From assembly GCA_021324825.1 (NCBI GenBank), contig JAJPII010000018.1, positions 46,738 through 110,737 on the forward strand: 64,000 bases of DNA, given 5' to 3'. Of the stretch, positions 35,213-44,616 are shown piece after piece. Below the pieces are notes generated by a model. The model saw nothing but the letters and a program-made list of their open reading frames with translations. It made no database searches and was not told the origin of the DNA. The position numbers were made by a program, and so were the translations under genes. This stretch comes from Spartobacteria bacterium (GTDB taxonomy: Bacteria > Verrucomicrobiota > Verrucomicrobiia > Chthoniobacterales > Chthoniobacteraceae). Each line of letters opens with the position of its first letter. Position 1 is the first letter of the stretch.

Positions 35213-36141
35213 GCGTCGGCGTGGGTTATTTCTACGAAGACGTCTTCGAGCGTGGCTTTGCTGCGGGCAAGCTCGCGCACGGCCCAGCGGCGTTCGCCGG
35301 CCAGCCTGGCGACTTCCTCCCGCAGGTCGGAGTTCGCCTCGGTGCGCAGGGTGAACACCTTCCAGTCGCCCTGGTTTTCCACCGCGACATCCTTCACTCC
35401 GGTTATCTCGGCAAGTTGCTCGACGCCCGAGTCGGCGCCCGTGTTGGCCTCGAGGCGGATGCCGCCGGAAGTGCGGATGCGATCCACCAGGTTCTTGGGC
35501 GTATCGGAAGCCTCGATCTTCCCCTTGTTGATGATGATGACGCGGCTGCAAGTCATCTCGACCTCGGGAAGGATGTGCGTGGAGATGAGGATGGTGTGGT
35601 GTTTGCCGAGATTCTTGATGAGTTCGCGCACCTGCCGGATCTGGTTCGGGTCAAGGCCGATGGTCGGTTCGTCCAGGATGAGGAGATCGGGGTCGTGGAC
35701 GAGCGCATCGGCCAGGCCGACCCGCTGGCGGTACCCTTTTGAGAGCGTGCCGATGATCTTGTTCTCCACGTCCCTGAGGCTGCACAGCTCCTTCACGTCG
35801 CCGACCCGCTCCCTGACGCGGCGGCCTTTCACTCCCTTGATGGCGGCGCGGTAATTGAGGTATTCGGTGACCCGCATGTCGGTATAGAGCGGGACGTTCT
35901 CCGGCAGATAGCCGAGATGCGCGCGCGCTTCGAGCGATTTTTCAAAGACGTCGAACCCGGCGATGGACGCGCGCCCGGAGGTGGCGGGCATGAAGCTGGA
36001 GAGGATGCGCATGGTGGTGCTCTTCCCCGCGCCGTTCGGCCCGAGGAAGCCGACGATCTCGCCCTTGCCGACCTCGAAACTTATGTCGTCGATGGCGGTA
36101 AAACCACCGTACCGTTTTGTTAAACCTTCAACTTTGATCAT
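35209..36141 (-). CDS. ABC transporter ATP-binding protein (GldA-like)
   Basis: 310 residues. Walker A is GPNGAGKST in GFLGPNGAGKSTTMRIL; the signature is LSKGYRQRVGLADAL; Walker B is LLILDEPTIGLDPNQ; and the H loop is ISTHILPEVEMTC. A C-terminal extension of about 90 residues after IEASDTPKNLVDRI matches the GldA/NatA-like group. It is the first gene of the four-gene exporter operon, 15 bases downstream of htrA; that promoter could also serve it. Confidence 0.94.
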   Translation of the reverse strand: MIKVEGLTKRYGGFTAIDDISFEVGKGEIVGFLGPNGAGKSTTMRILSSFMPATSGRASIAGFDVFEKSLEARAHLGYLPENVPLYTDMRVTEYLNYRAAIKGVKGRRVRERVGDVKELCSLRDVENKIIGTLSKGYRQRVGLADALVHDPDLLILDEPTIGLDPNQIRQVRELIKNLGKHHTILISTHILPEVEMTCSRVIIINKGKIEASDTPKNLVDRIRTSGGIRLEANTGADSGVEQLAEITGVKDVAVENQGDWKVFTLRTEANSDLREEVARLAGERRWAVRELARSKATLEDVFVEITHADA

Positions 36142-36156
36142 TTACAACTGCCGTCA

Positions 36157-37272
36157 TTACCTGGCCGTCAGGCTGACGGTCCGCACTTCCTGGAAGAACC
36201 GGTCGCCGGATCGTTTTACGACGCCGATCTCAAAATCGGCCACGGTCCCCGGGGTTACTTCCGCCAAGAGCTCCTCCATCTGCCTGGAGTTGGCGACATC
36301 ATGGTCGCCCACCTTGTAAATGACAAGCCCGCGTTTCAAACCCGCGGTCTCCGCCGGGCTGCCGTCCTCCACGTCCGCGATGAGGACGCCGCGCCCGTTC
36401 GCGACGTAGCCGAGCAGCTCCGTGAGAACCGGCGTCAAGTCCTGGATTTTCAACCCGTAGAAGCGGGCCGCGGCCGATTGCGCGGCGACCTTGGCGGCGG
36501 GCCCGCCCTGCATGAATTGCCGCACTTTCTCGCGGACGACGTCGGCGGGAATGCCGAACCCGAGCCCTTGCGTCGGGACGCCCTGGGGCGTGTAGGCCAT
36601 CTTCACGGAACTGACGCCGATCAGTTTGCCGGAGAGGTCGATGAGCGGGCCGCCGCTGTTTCCGGGGTTGATGGCCGCGTCGGTCTGGACGAGATGCCGG
36701 TATTCCATTTCATCCAGCGTCACCGTCCGGTTCAGGGCGCTGAGGATGCCGCGGCTGACGGCGAGGCCGTAGCCGAGCGGGTTCCCGAGCACCAGGACGG
36801 TCTGCCCCAGCATGTTCGGCGAAGTGTCCTTGAGACTGATGAACGGGAGCGGTTTCCCCGCGTCGATCTTGATGAGCGCCAGATCGGCCGTCGGGTCGCC
36901 GGAGACGTAGCGGGCGGGATACGTCTTTCCATCCGAAGTGGTGACCTGGATTTTAAGATCGGCGGCGCGCTCGACCACGTGTTCATTCGTCACGATGTAG
37001 CCGGCGGCGTCGACGAGGAACCCGGAACCGAGGCTCCGCACCCGCTGGCGCAACTGGCGGGGCGGACGCATCGGCCCGCCGAAGAATTGGTTGAAGAACT
37101 GGTCGTACGGGTTCTGGTAACTGCTCTGGACGATCCGCTCCGTGTTGATATTGACGACGGCGGGCCAGACCTTGCCCACGGCAACCACGGACGGCTCCGT
37201 GGCGGGATCGACATCCGCGCGGAGGCAGAGGGGCAAGAGGAGGCAGAACGCCGTCAATAGACGCGGATTCAT
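36157..37272 (-). CDS. HtrA/Deg-type serine protease with one PDZ domain
   Basis: 371 residues from MNPRLLTAFCLLLPLCLRA, a signal peptide, so it is periplasmic. The trypsin-like catalytic triad is complete: His 98 in TNEHVV, Asp 130 in ADLALIKID and Ser 206 in GNSGGPL. A single PDZ domain follows with GRGVLIADVEDGSPAETAGL. With one PDZ domain it resembles DegS in layout, but it lacks a retained anchor. It cuts or chaperones misfolded envelope proteins. It is 47 bases downstream of the GH26 lipoprotein gene on the same strand. Confidence 0.93.
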   Translation of the reverse strand: MNPRLLTAFCLLLPLCLRADVDPATEPSVVAVGKVWPAVVNINTERIVQSSYQNPYDQFFNQFFGGPMRPPRQLRQRVRSLGSGFLVDAAGYIVTNEHVVERAADLKIQVTTSDGKTYPARYVSGDPTADLALIKIDAGKPLPFISLKDTSPNMLGQTVLVLGNPLGYGLAVSRGILSALNRTVTLDEMEYRHLVQTDAAINPGNSGGPLIDLSGKLIGVSSVKMAYTPQGVPTQGLGFGIPADVVREKVRQFMQGGPAAKVAAQSAAARFYGLKIQDLTPVLTELLGYVANGRGVLIADVEDGSPAETAGLKRGLVIYKVGDHDVANSRQMEELLAEVTPGTVADFEIGVVKRSGDRFFQEVRTVSLTAR

Positions 37273-37319
37273 CGGTTTATCAGACAGAGCGACCGCTAAT
37301 CCGCTCAAAAAAAAGACCG

Positions 37320-38405
37320 CTATTTTCCCGGGACGGGCTCCAGGATCGGGTATCCCAGCCAGAACGGATCGCGCATCGCCTCCTGGAAGACGGCGAGCGA
37401 TTCGGGCGAGGAATTCACCCGGAGATTGCTGTAGGAATCATCCTCATTCTCCCAGCGTTCGTGCCAGTAGATGGCGGCTTTCAGGCGCGACTTTTCCTTC
37501 ATGTTCGCGAAGGCGCCTTTCATGAATTTCGCCTTGCTCCCGTGCATGGGGTATTCGCCGATGCTCCATTCGGTCAGCATGATCGGTTTCTTCGGGTCGA
37601 GTTGGCAGATTTCCTCGTACGGCCAGTCGAGCAGCGGCGCGAAGTTTTCCTCCCAGGGGTCGTCCAAATATTGCTCGCCATACACGCTGAGGCCGAGCCA
37701 ATCGACATAGTCGGGCCCCGGGTAATATTGGGCGCACATGTTCCAGGTATCCTGCGGGTAGGAGTAATTCATCACATGGAAGACCCACAGGACATTCGTG
37801 CCGCCCTTCGCCCGGACGCGATCCACGACGCGCCGGTAAGCGCGCTTGAAAAGCTCCGGCCCCTGGTAGCGCACGGGCTTCGTGCCGGGGATCGGCTGAT
37901 TCCCGTGATACCACCCGCCTGACCAGGGAAACCAGCTTCCATTCATCTCGTTGCCGAAGGAGACGATCATCGGCTTGCCGAAGGCGTGCGCGGCCTCGCC
38001 CCACATGTCGATATAGGCGTCCCATTTCCCGTCGGCGATGTTGTTGAGGCTGAACTTGTCCGGCCCCTGGTCTTCCTCGTAAGGACGGTTCCAGGGCGAC
38101 CAGAAAACAAGCGGGATGGAGCCGTGCCGGAAGATGAGTTTCACATTTTCCGCGGGGAACGACTGCTCCCCCCAATAGCTGGACGAAGCGATGATGGCCT
38201 GGTGTTTGCCGACGAGATTCTCGAAGTCCTCGATGCCCTCGAGCGTGACATCGTCCTCCTTGTCGCCAAATTCAATGTATGCGCCGGCGTAAGCGCCCTC
38301 CTTGGGGACGCCGAGCGTCACCGGGCCGGAAACGGGCGGCGCTTCCTTCTTCCCGCAGCCCGCGGCGGCGAGGAAAAGCAACAGGGCAAGCCGGGCGCGC
38401 CTCAT
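37320..38405 (-). CDS. GH26-like lipoprotein glycosidase
   Basis: 361 residues. The N-terminus is a lipoprotein signal with lipobox LAAAGC (Cys 17). The body shows the GH26 (beta-mannanase clan A) landmarks: RPYEEDQGPDKF region, SFGNEMNGSWFPW with the acid/base Glu at about 153, VYGEQYL, and MLTEWSIGEYP with the nucleophile Glu at about 279. Substrates in this family are beta-mannans or mixed-link glucans, but the neighbour suggests it trims a polysaccharide made by the adjacent fusion protein. Its start overlaps the end of that gene (TGATG). Confidence 0.88.
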   Translation of the reverse strand: MRRARLALLLFLAAAGCGKKEAPPVSGPVTLGVPKEGAYAGAYIEFGDKEDDVTLEGIEDFENLVGKHQAIIASSSYWGEQSFPAENVKLIFRHGSIPLVFWSPWNRPYEEDQGPDKFSLNNIADGKWDAYIDMWGEAAHAFGKPMIVSFGNEMNGSWFPWSGGWYHGNQPIPGTKPVRYQGPELFKRAYRRVVDRVRAKGGTNVLWVFHVMNYSYPQDTWNMCAQYYPGPDYVDWLGLSVYGEQYLDDPWEENFAPLLDWPYEEICQLDPKKPIMLTEWSIGEYPMHGSKAKFMKGAFANMKEKSRLKAAIYWHERWENEDDSYSNLRVNSSPESLAVFQEAMRDPFWLGYPILEPVPGK

Positions 38406-41400
38406 CACGAAGCCTGCATGGGCAGGGAGGCGGTGCGCTCCAGTTTGCCCCAGGTGACGAAAGCGCCCTTGGTGGCGCGGAAGATCGCCCGCCATATGAC
38501 CCAGCTCAGCAGGGGGCGGTACAGCAGGCGCATGGGGACGATGGTCAGGGCGTTGCGGAGTTTCACGCCGTCGAGATGGCACGCGATCATGGCAAGCAGA
38601 AGGTCCATGCCGAGGAAGGTGACGAAGTAATACCACATGACGCCGCCCCAGCCGAAGAGCAGGGAAATGATCAGGAGGTTATCGACGACGGGCGTGATGG
38701 CGACAAGGATGATCTGGAAAAACCAGACGCTCGGCAGGCTGAACCAGCCGAGCGCCTTGAACTGGGTGTTGAAAACGAGGTCGCGGTGTTTCCAAAGGCA
38801 TTGCAACGTGCCGTACGCCCACCGGAACCGCTGCCGCGCGAGGCCCCGTATGGTTTCCGGGGCCTCCGTCCACGCGACGGCGTCGGCCACGTAGTCGATC
38901 TTGTAGCCGTTGCGATGGAGGCTCAGCGTCAGGTCGGTGTCCTCCGCGAGCGTGTCGAGCGAGAACCCGCCGGCCGCCGCGAGGGCGGACCGTTTCAGCG
39001 CGCTGATCGCCCCCGGCACGACGGTTATGCAATCCCACTCCGCGTAAGCGCGGCGGTCGAGATTGAAGCCGCAGACGTATTCGAGCGACTGGCACCGGGC
39101 GATGAAGGTTCGCAAATTGCCCACCCGCGCGTGGCCGGAGACGGCGCCCGCGTTTTCCCCGCGCAAAGGCCGCACCAGCCGGGCGAGCGTGGTGCGTTCG
39201 AAATGCGTATCCGCGTCGAGGAATACAAAGATGTCGTGTTTCGCCTCCAGGACGGCGGTTTGGAGCGCCGCGGCCTTGCCCCCGTTACGCTGCTTCACTA
39301 GGCGGATTCGCTTGTCCACGAACGCGGCTTTCGCGACTTCCGCGGCGGTCTGGTCCGTGGAGCCGTCATCGACGACGATGACCTCGAACGGCCCGGGGTA
39401 GTCGGTGTCCACGACGGAGCGGAGCGTCGCCTTGATGACTTTCTCCTCGTTGTAGGCGGCTATGAGGATGGAAAGCGGCGGCGCATAGGGGGCCTCGCCG
39501 GCGGGCGCGCTCCTGCCGTGATGCCGGTACGCGAGGATGCCCACCAGGATCGTCCGCACGACGATGAGCGCCGTGGCGGCGATCATGAACGCCCAACTGA
39601 ATATCTCCACGTCGTGCAGGATGCGGAAGCCCGCGCCGCTCACGAACCGGGTCATGCCCCGCTCGCCCTTCCTGACCGGAGGCATGACGTCGTCGCGCTT
39701 CATGTCCAGGAGATCGCTCAGCGAGATGATGTCGTCGCCGCGCGCCTGCAGGAAATCGATGATCCTCGGCAGGGCCGCCACCGTCTGCGAACGGTTCCCG
39801 CCCGCGTCGTGCAGGAGGATGATGTTGCCCCGCGCGCGCAGGTCCTTGACGCGCTGCACTATGACGTCCGTGCCGGGCCGCGCCCAATCCTCGGGGTCGA
39901 TGTTTTCCATGACGATGAGATAGCCGAGCTTGTCCTGGAGGATGCTCAGCGGCCTCAACTCCGCGAGGCTCGTGGGACGGGAGTCCGCCGCGTACGGCGG
40001 GCGGCAGAGCGCCGTGGAACGCCCCGTGATGCTTTCGATGAGAAGCTGGGTGGCGTTGAGTTCGAGTTCGATCTGGACGTCGGACATCGTCGCGAGGTTG
40101 GCGTGCGTGTACGTGTGGTTGCCGATCTCGTGGCCCTCCTCCACGATCCGCCGGACCAGGCCGGGATAACTCTCCGCGTTCAATCCCACCAGGAAGAAGG
40201 TGGCCTTGATCCCCCTTTGCTTGAGGATGTCCAGGACTTGCGGCGTCCACTTCGGGTCGGGGCCGTCGTCAAAGGTCAGGGTCACCTCATTCTCCTTGCC
40301 GCCTCCTTCGTGATAGAGGATCGGGTAGATGGGGAAATCGTCATACGTCACGGTGGCGTGGCCTTCCGTCTCCGGCCCGAGCATCCGCATGCCGTCCTTG
40401 CTGGCAAGATCGACCGTGACCATCTCGCCCTGCCCGACGTTCGTCACGGTGTCGGCGGTGGTGAGCTTTTCGAGATTGACGGCGGCCGATTTCGAGAGGG
40501 CGTTGATGTTGTCGAGCGTCAGCACGTCCCATATCCGCGGGTCTTCGGAGCCGAGCCGGTCGACCGCCACGCCCCCCAGTTTCGCGCCGCGCACCGCCCG
40601 CAACTGGTTCAAGAAAGTGATCGCGTCCAGGAACCAGACGGTGTGTTTTCCTTCCGGCTCCTGGTACGAATAGCCGGGGTTGTAATTCGGCGCCTGGATG
40701 GAGACGCCCTTGACGCCCGCGTACGCCGCGCGGCTCATCGCGTCCGGGAAGCTGATCGTCTCCGCCTTCGGCTTTCCCTCCGTCCAGTCGTAGCCGCGCG
40801 CGCCGATGACGCCGATCCACTGGCCGGCCTCGCCGTAGTCGGGCAGGACTTTGAGCCACCCTTCGAACCAGCTTTGGGAAGCCAGCGGGCCGGGCGGATC
40901 GATCTCCGAGTTTTCATCGCACAAGGCGGCGACGAACCGGTCCACGCTGTCCGCCAGCCGGTCCAGGTCGAAGGTCTTGAAGTCGTCGCCCATCGGCACT
41001 TCCAGCCAGAGCTCCCGGTCGGTCTTGTGGAGTTCATCCGCGATCTCGATGAGGAAGTCCGAGAGGCTCTTGCGATAGGTGGGGTCAATCTGCTCCCAGT
41101 CGATGACCACGCCGCCGGCCTTGATGGAATCCAGGTGCGCGATGAGCGCGGCGATGAAGCTCCGCCTGACCGCATCGGGGCCGTTGGCGAGATTTTCAAC
41201 CGCTTCGGGCAGCCATTTGTCCGCCAGGATGTTGTTCAACAGCGGCATGAGCGTGACGCCCTTGGCCGCGGCGAGCTTCACCACGCGCGGGTCTTCCTCG
41301 ATGTTCAGCCTCCCCGCGCCGTCCATCACGGTCATCGATTCCTCGCTCAGGTGCGTCAGGAGATTCCCGTGCGCCTCCAGGTCGTTGTAGGCGTCGTCGT

Positions 41401-41761
41401 CGAAGTTCGCGTAGAACCCGAGCCGGATTTCCGAGATGTTCTTCGCGGGCCGCGGATGATTGAACTCGTGCAATTTCTCCAGCCTGTCCTGGGAGGCTTG
41501 CGAGAGGCGGAACTTCAGCCACGTCGCCGCGTGGTCGGTCATGCGCGGCTTCTGGGTTTCCTGAAGCGCCTTCAACTGCCCCTTGAGATTGCGGACGGCG
41601 GGCGGCAGCCGGAACTGGGGTTTCACGAAGAGCGATTGGACAAAGACCACCAGCCCCAGAAACAGCACGATGCCGCCCAGCAGCAAACCCCTCCGCAAGC
41701 GGGGCCAGCGTTTTCCCCTGGTATCCTGGAAGACGAAGGAATGGTTGTGCGAATCGTCCAT
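38405..41761 (-). CDS. GH18-like/NodB deacetylase/GT2 synthase fusion for exopolysaccharide
   Basis: 1118 residues in one chain. A cytoplasmic tail and a membrane helix (about 25-45) lead to a GH18/YaaH-like hydrolase domain (about 110-420; GVVIDWEQID with Glu 223). Next comes a NodB deacetylase domain (about 490-690; TFDDGP 496-501, GNHTYTH with His 549 and His 553, RPPY 587-590). A second membrane helix (about 722-745) leads to a processive GT2 domain (AAYNEE, DDGS 798-801, DAD 849-851, EDTD 940-943, QRFRW 977-981), then three or four C-terminal helices. The layout puts the hydrolase and deacetylase outside and the GT2 catalytic site inside. By analogy with PgaC/PgaB, the expected product is a partly deacetylated beta-linked GlcNAc polymer, but this is inference. 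It is followed by the GH26 lipoprotein gene. Confidence 0.93.
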   Translation of the reverse strand: MDDSHNHSFVFQDTRGKRWPRLRRGLLLGGIVLFLGLVVFVQSLFVKPQFRLPPAVRNLKGQLKALQETQKPRMTDHAATWLKFRLSQASQDRLEKLHEFNHPRPAKNISEIRLGFYANFDDDAYNDLEAHGNLLTHLSEESMTVMDGAGRLNIEEDPRVVKLAAAKGVTLMPLLNNILADKWLPEAVENLANGPDAVRRSFIAALIAHLDSIKAGGVVIDWEQIDPTYRKSLSDFLIEIADELHKTDRELWLEVPMGDDFKTFDLDRLADSVDRFVAALCDENSEIDPPGPLASQSWFEGWLKVLPDYGEAGQWIGVIGARGYDWTEGKPKAETISFPDAMSRAAYAGVKGVSIQAPNYNPGYSYQEPEGKHTVWFLDAITFLNQLRAVRGAKLGGVAVDRLGSEDPRIWDVLTLDNINALSKSAAVNLEKLTTADTVTNVGQGEMVTVDLASKDGMRMLGPETEGHATVTYDDFPIYPILYHEGGGKENEVTLTFDDGPDPKWTPQVLDILKQRGIKATFFLVGLNAESYPGLVRRIVEEGHEIGNHTYTHANLATMSDVQIELELNATQLLIESITGRSTALCRPPYAADSRPTSLAELRPLSILQDKLGYLIVMENIDPEDWARPGTDVIVQRVKDLRARGNIILLHDAGGNRSQTVAALPRIIDFLQARGDDIISLSDLLDMKRDDVMPPVRKGERGMTRFVSGAGFRILHDVEIFSWAFMIAATALIVVRTILVGILAYRHHGRSAPAGEAPYAPPLSILIAAYNEEKVIKATLRSVVDTDYPGPFEVIVVDDGSTDQTAAEVAKAAFVDKRIRLVKQRNGGKAAALQTAVLEAKHDIFVFLDADTHFERTTLARLVRPLRGENAGAVSGHARVGNLRTFIARCQSLEYVCGFNLDRRAYAEWDCITVVPGAISALKRSALAAAGGFSLDTLAEDTDLTLSLHRNGYKIDYVADAVAWTEAPETIRGLARQRFRWAYGTLQCLWKHRDLVFNTQFKALGWFSLPSVWFFQIILVAITPVVDNLLIISLLFGWGGVMWYYFVTFLGMDLLLAMIACHLDGVKLRNALTIVPMRLLYRPLLSWVIWRAIFRATKGAFVTWGKLERTASLPMQAS

Positions 41762-42526
41762 TTAGAGCCCGCGGAAAAAGCCGGCGGCGTTGCGCGTGCT
41801 TTGGGCTTCCACCCGCTCGACGGATTCCCCGCGCAGGGCGGCGATCACCTCGACCACGCGGCGCGTGTGCGCGGGTTCGCAACGCCGGCCGCGGAAGGGA
41901 TCTGGCGCGAGAAAGGGGCAATCCGTCTCCACCATATAGCGGTCGGGCGGGACGTTTTTGGCGTTGTCCTTCACCACGCCCGCATTCTTGAAAGTGACGA
42001 TGCCCGTGAAGGAGATGAGGTGCCCGAGGCTGAACACCTCCTCCGCCTGCGCAATGCTGTTTCCAAAGCAGTGGAAGACCGCGCGGAGGTCTTTCGAGTA
42101 TGGCCGGAGTATCGCGAGCGTGTCCTCCCAGGCGTCGCGCTGGTGGATGACGACGTTCAGCTTCAACTCGCAGGCGAGGTCGAGCTGCCGCCGGAACACC
42201 CGCGCCTGCTTCTCCTTGTCGAAAGACTCGCGGTGGTAATCCAGCCCCGTCTCGCCCAGCGCCACGACGCGCGGGTCCGCCGCCATCTCCGCAAGCCGGG
42301 TTACGAAGTCGTCCGGCGCTTCTTCCGCCGAAGTGGGATGGACGCCGATGACGGCGTCGACATTCGGATACGTGTTGGCGATGGCGAGAGCGCGCCCGCT
42401 CCCCTCGACGGAGGTGCCGATGGTTATGACGCGCCCGATCCCCGCCGCGGCGGCTCGTTCCAGGACTTGCGGGAGGTCCGCTTCGAATTCCGGGAAGTCG
42501 AGATGGGCGTGGGTGTCGACTACCAC
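41762..42526 (-). CDS. TatD family metal-dependent hydrolase
   Basis: 254 residues from the GTG at 42526, chosen because the family begins VVVDTHAHLDFPEF; sequence further upstream belongs to fabH. Metal ligands appear in DTHAHL, GETGLDYH, VIHQRDAWEDTL, FHCFGNS and VETDCPFLAP. Members are 3'-5' DNases or deacylases. The start overlaps the fabH stop by seven bases, and the gene ends one base before the GH18-NodB-GT2 gene, so it bridges the fatty-acid operon and the polysaccharide genes. Confidence 0.93.
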   Translation of the reverse strand: MVVDTHAHLDFPEFEADLPQVLERAAAAGIGRVITIGTSVEGSGRALAIANTYPNVDAVIGVHPTSAEEAPDDFVTRLAEMAADPRVVALGETGLDYHRESFDKEKQARVFRRQLDLACELKLNVVIHQRDAWEDTLAILRPYSKDLRAVFHCFGNSIAQAEEVFSLGHLISFTGIVTFKNAGVVKDNAKNVPPDRYMVETDCPFLAPDPFRGRRCEPAHTRRVVEVIAALRGESVERVEAQSTRNAAGFFRGL

Positions 42527-43545
42527 TGGATTACCGAGCTGGCCCAGGTCAATCCCCCGCCAAACACGATCAAGAGCACGTAGTCGCCGATCTTCATACG
42601 CCCGCTGCGATTCGCTTCGTCCAGCGCCACGGCGACCGACGCCGCCGAGGTGTTGCCGTACCTTTCCAGGTTGATGAAGAATCTGTCCATCGGCACGTTC
42701 ATCCGCTCCGCGATGGCTTCGATGATGCGGACATTCGCCTGGTGCGGGATGATGCACGCGAGGTCCTCGGACTTCAATCCCGCCTGGCTGAGGGCGGTCT
42801 GGGCGGCCTTTAACATGACGTTAACGGCTTGTTTATAGACCTCCTTGCCGCTCATCTTGATGGTGTTCAACCTTTGCTCGACGTTATCTTTCGTTATCGG
42901 CACGCGGCAGCCGCCGCCAGGCATGAGCAGGATGTCCGAGAAATCTCCGTCGCTCCCCATGTAGGTCGTGATGACGCCGTGCGCCCCTTTCCGGTTGCGG
43001 AGGATCGCCGCGCCCGCGCCGTCGCCGAAGAGGACGCAAGTGTTGCGGTCCGTCCAGTCAACGAGGGTGCTCAGCTTTTCGGAGCCGATGACGAGCACGG
43101 TGTTGTACGTCTGGCTCATGATGAACTGCTGGGCTATCTCGATGGCGTAAAGAAACCCGGAGCAGGCGGCCGAAATATCGAAGCACGCCGCGTTCTTCGC
43201 CCCGATGATCTTCTGGACGAAACAGGCGGTGGAAGGGAACGCCATGTCCGGCGAGACGGTGGCGACGAGGATGAGGTCGATCTCTTCGGGGCCTATGCCC
43301 GCCTGGTCCATGGCGGCTTGCGCGGCCTTCGCTCCCATGTCGCTGGTGTATTCATCCGCGGCGGCGATGCGGCGCTCGCGAATGCCGGTGCGGGTCACAA
43401 TCCACTCGTCGCTGGTCTCGACGAGCTTTTCGAGATCGGCGTTGGTCACGACGCGCTCCGGGACGTAACTGCCAGTCCCCACGATGGAGACGCTACGTTT
43501 CGGTGTGTGCAGCCGCGGGCTGCGAGGCTGGGGCGCCTTCGTCAT
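42520..43545 (-). CDS. fabH: 3-oxoacyl-[acyl-carrier-protein] synthase III
   Basis: Condenses acetyl-CoA with malonyl-ACP to start fatty acid synthesis. 341 residues with the catalytic triad Cys 128 (SAACSGF), His 268 (IPHQANVRI) and Asn 298 (YGNTSAAS). The start lies 53 bases inside plsX; no later ATG, GTG or TTG precedes the first core strand (SVSIVGTGSYVPE), so the overlap seems real. The order DUF177-rpmF-plsX-fabH is the conserved bacterial arrangement. Confidence 0.96.
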   Translation of the reverse strand: MTKAPQPRSPRLHTPKRSVSIVGTGSYVPERVVTNADLEKLVETSDEWIVTRTGIRERRIAAADEYTSDMGAKAAQAAMDQAGIGPEEIDLILVATVSPDMAFPSTACFVQKIIGAKNAACFDISAACSGFLYAIEIAQQFIMSQTYNTVLVIGSEKLSTLVDWTDRNTCVLFGDGAGAAILRNRKGAHGVITTYMGSDGDFSDILLMPGGGCRVPITKDNVEQRLNTIKMSGKEVYKQAVNVMLKAAQTALSQAGLKSEDLACIIPHQANVRIIEAIAERMNVPMDRFFINLERYGNTSAASVAVALDEANRSGRMKIGDYVLLIVFGGGLTWASSVIQW

Positions 43546-44539
43546 GATAACGTGCTATTTCCTTGATAATATGCGGATTGATCTGCTGCGCAATCGATTC
43601 CGCCGCCACCCGGATGGCGTTCTTGATCGCGAGGGGAGTGCTCGATCCGTGCGCTATGATGCAGATTCCATTGACTCCAAGCAAGGGGCTTCCGCCGTAC
43701 TCCTCGTAGTTGGTCTTCTTCTTGAGGGTCTTGAACGCCCCCTTGGCCAGGATGGCGCCGGCCACGCGCACCGGGCTTTTCTTTATCTCGTTCTTCAGCC
43801 AGCTAAAAATGGCGTGGGCGATGGCTTCCGAAGTCTTCAATACGACGTTGCCCACGAAGCCGTCGCAAAGGACGACCTCCACCGGATTCTCAAAGAGGTC
43901 GTGCCCCTCGACGTTTCCGCGGAAATTGAGCGAACTGGCCTTGAGGAGCTTGAAGACGTCCTTCGTGAAATCGCTCCCCTTCACATCCTCGCCGCCGATG
44001 GACATCAATCCTATGGAAGGGTTCGGATACCCGAGAACGTGCCTCGAATAAACCGCGCCCATGATGGCGTATTGCAACAGGTGGATGGGGCGCGCGTCGA
44101 TATTCGCGCCGGCGTCGATCAGGACGAACACGTTGCTCTCCGTCGGCATGACGGAGGCGATCCCCGGCCGTTCGACGCCCGGCAGGGTGCGCAGCTTGAT
44201 GGTGGTGGCCGCTACCGCCGCGCCCGTATGCCCGGCGCTGACAAGCGCGTCGGCATCCCCTTTCTTGACGAGATCGACCGCGCGGCTGACGGAGGAATCC
44301 TTCTTGCGCCGCACGGCTTCGACGGCGCCGTCGCTCATCTCGACAACCTGCGAGGCGTGGACGATCTCGATGCGCGGATCGCTGAACGCCAGGCGGGTAA
44401 GCTCGGCCTCCACGCGGGCCTTGTCGCCGACGAGGAAGAGCTTTGTTATCTTCGGAAACTCGCGCAGGGCCAGCGCCGCGCCTTCGACGGTGTTCTTGGG
44501 CGCGAAGTCGCCGCCCATGGCATCGAGGGCTATCTTCAT
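43493..44539 (-). CDS. plsX: Phosphate acyltransferase PlsX
   Basis: Makes acyl-phosphate from acyl-ACP for phospholipid synthesis. The 348-residue protein begins MKIALDAMGGDFAPKNTVEG, carries GHTGAAVAATTIKLRT and DAGANIDARPIHL, and ends with the conserved GGSPLLGVNGICIIAHGSS block before an Ala/Pro-rich tail. Its 3' end overlaps fabH by 53 bases. Upstream, 180 bases with two repeat copies separate it from rpmF. Confidence 0.96.
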   Translation of the reverse strand: MKIALDAMGGDFAPKNTVEGAALALREFPKITKLFLVGDKARVEAELTRLAFSDPRIEIVHASQVVEMSDGAVEAVRRKKDSSVSRAVDLVKKGDADALVSAGHTGAAVAATTIKLRTLPGVERPGIASVMPTESNVFVLIDAGANIDARPIHLLQYAIMGAVYSRHVLGYPNPSIGLMSIGGEDVKGSDFTKDVFKLLKASSLNFRGNVEGHDLFENPVEVVLCDGFVGNVVLKTSEAIAHAIFSWLKNEIKKSPVRVAGAILAKGAFKTLKKKTNYEEYGGSPLLGVNGICIIAHGSSTPLAIKNAIRVAAESIAQQINPHIIKEIARYHDEGAPASQPAAAHTET

Positions 44540-44616
44540 GGCCTGTCGGAGAAATTCACCGCCATTGCCGCGCTCTTCGTTGTATTCCTTGCCGCCTGCC
44601 TTCCCTCTTCGGCGCC

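Noticed and set aside
39518..42583. 1021-codon plus-strand open frame
   Set aside because: It is antisense to the GH18-NodB-GT2 and tatD genes; its composition (very rich in Arg, Asp, His, Val) reflects high GC on the opposite strand, and the opposite strand has clear domains.
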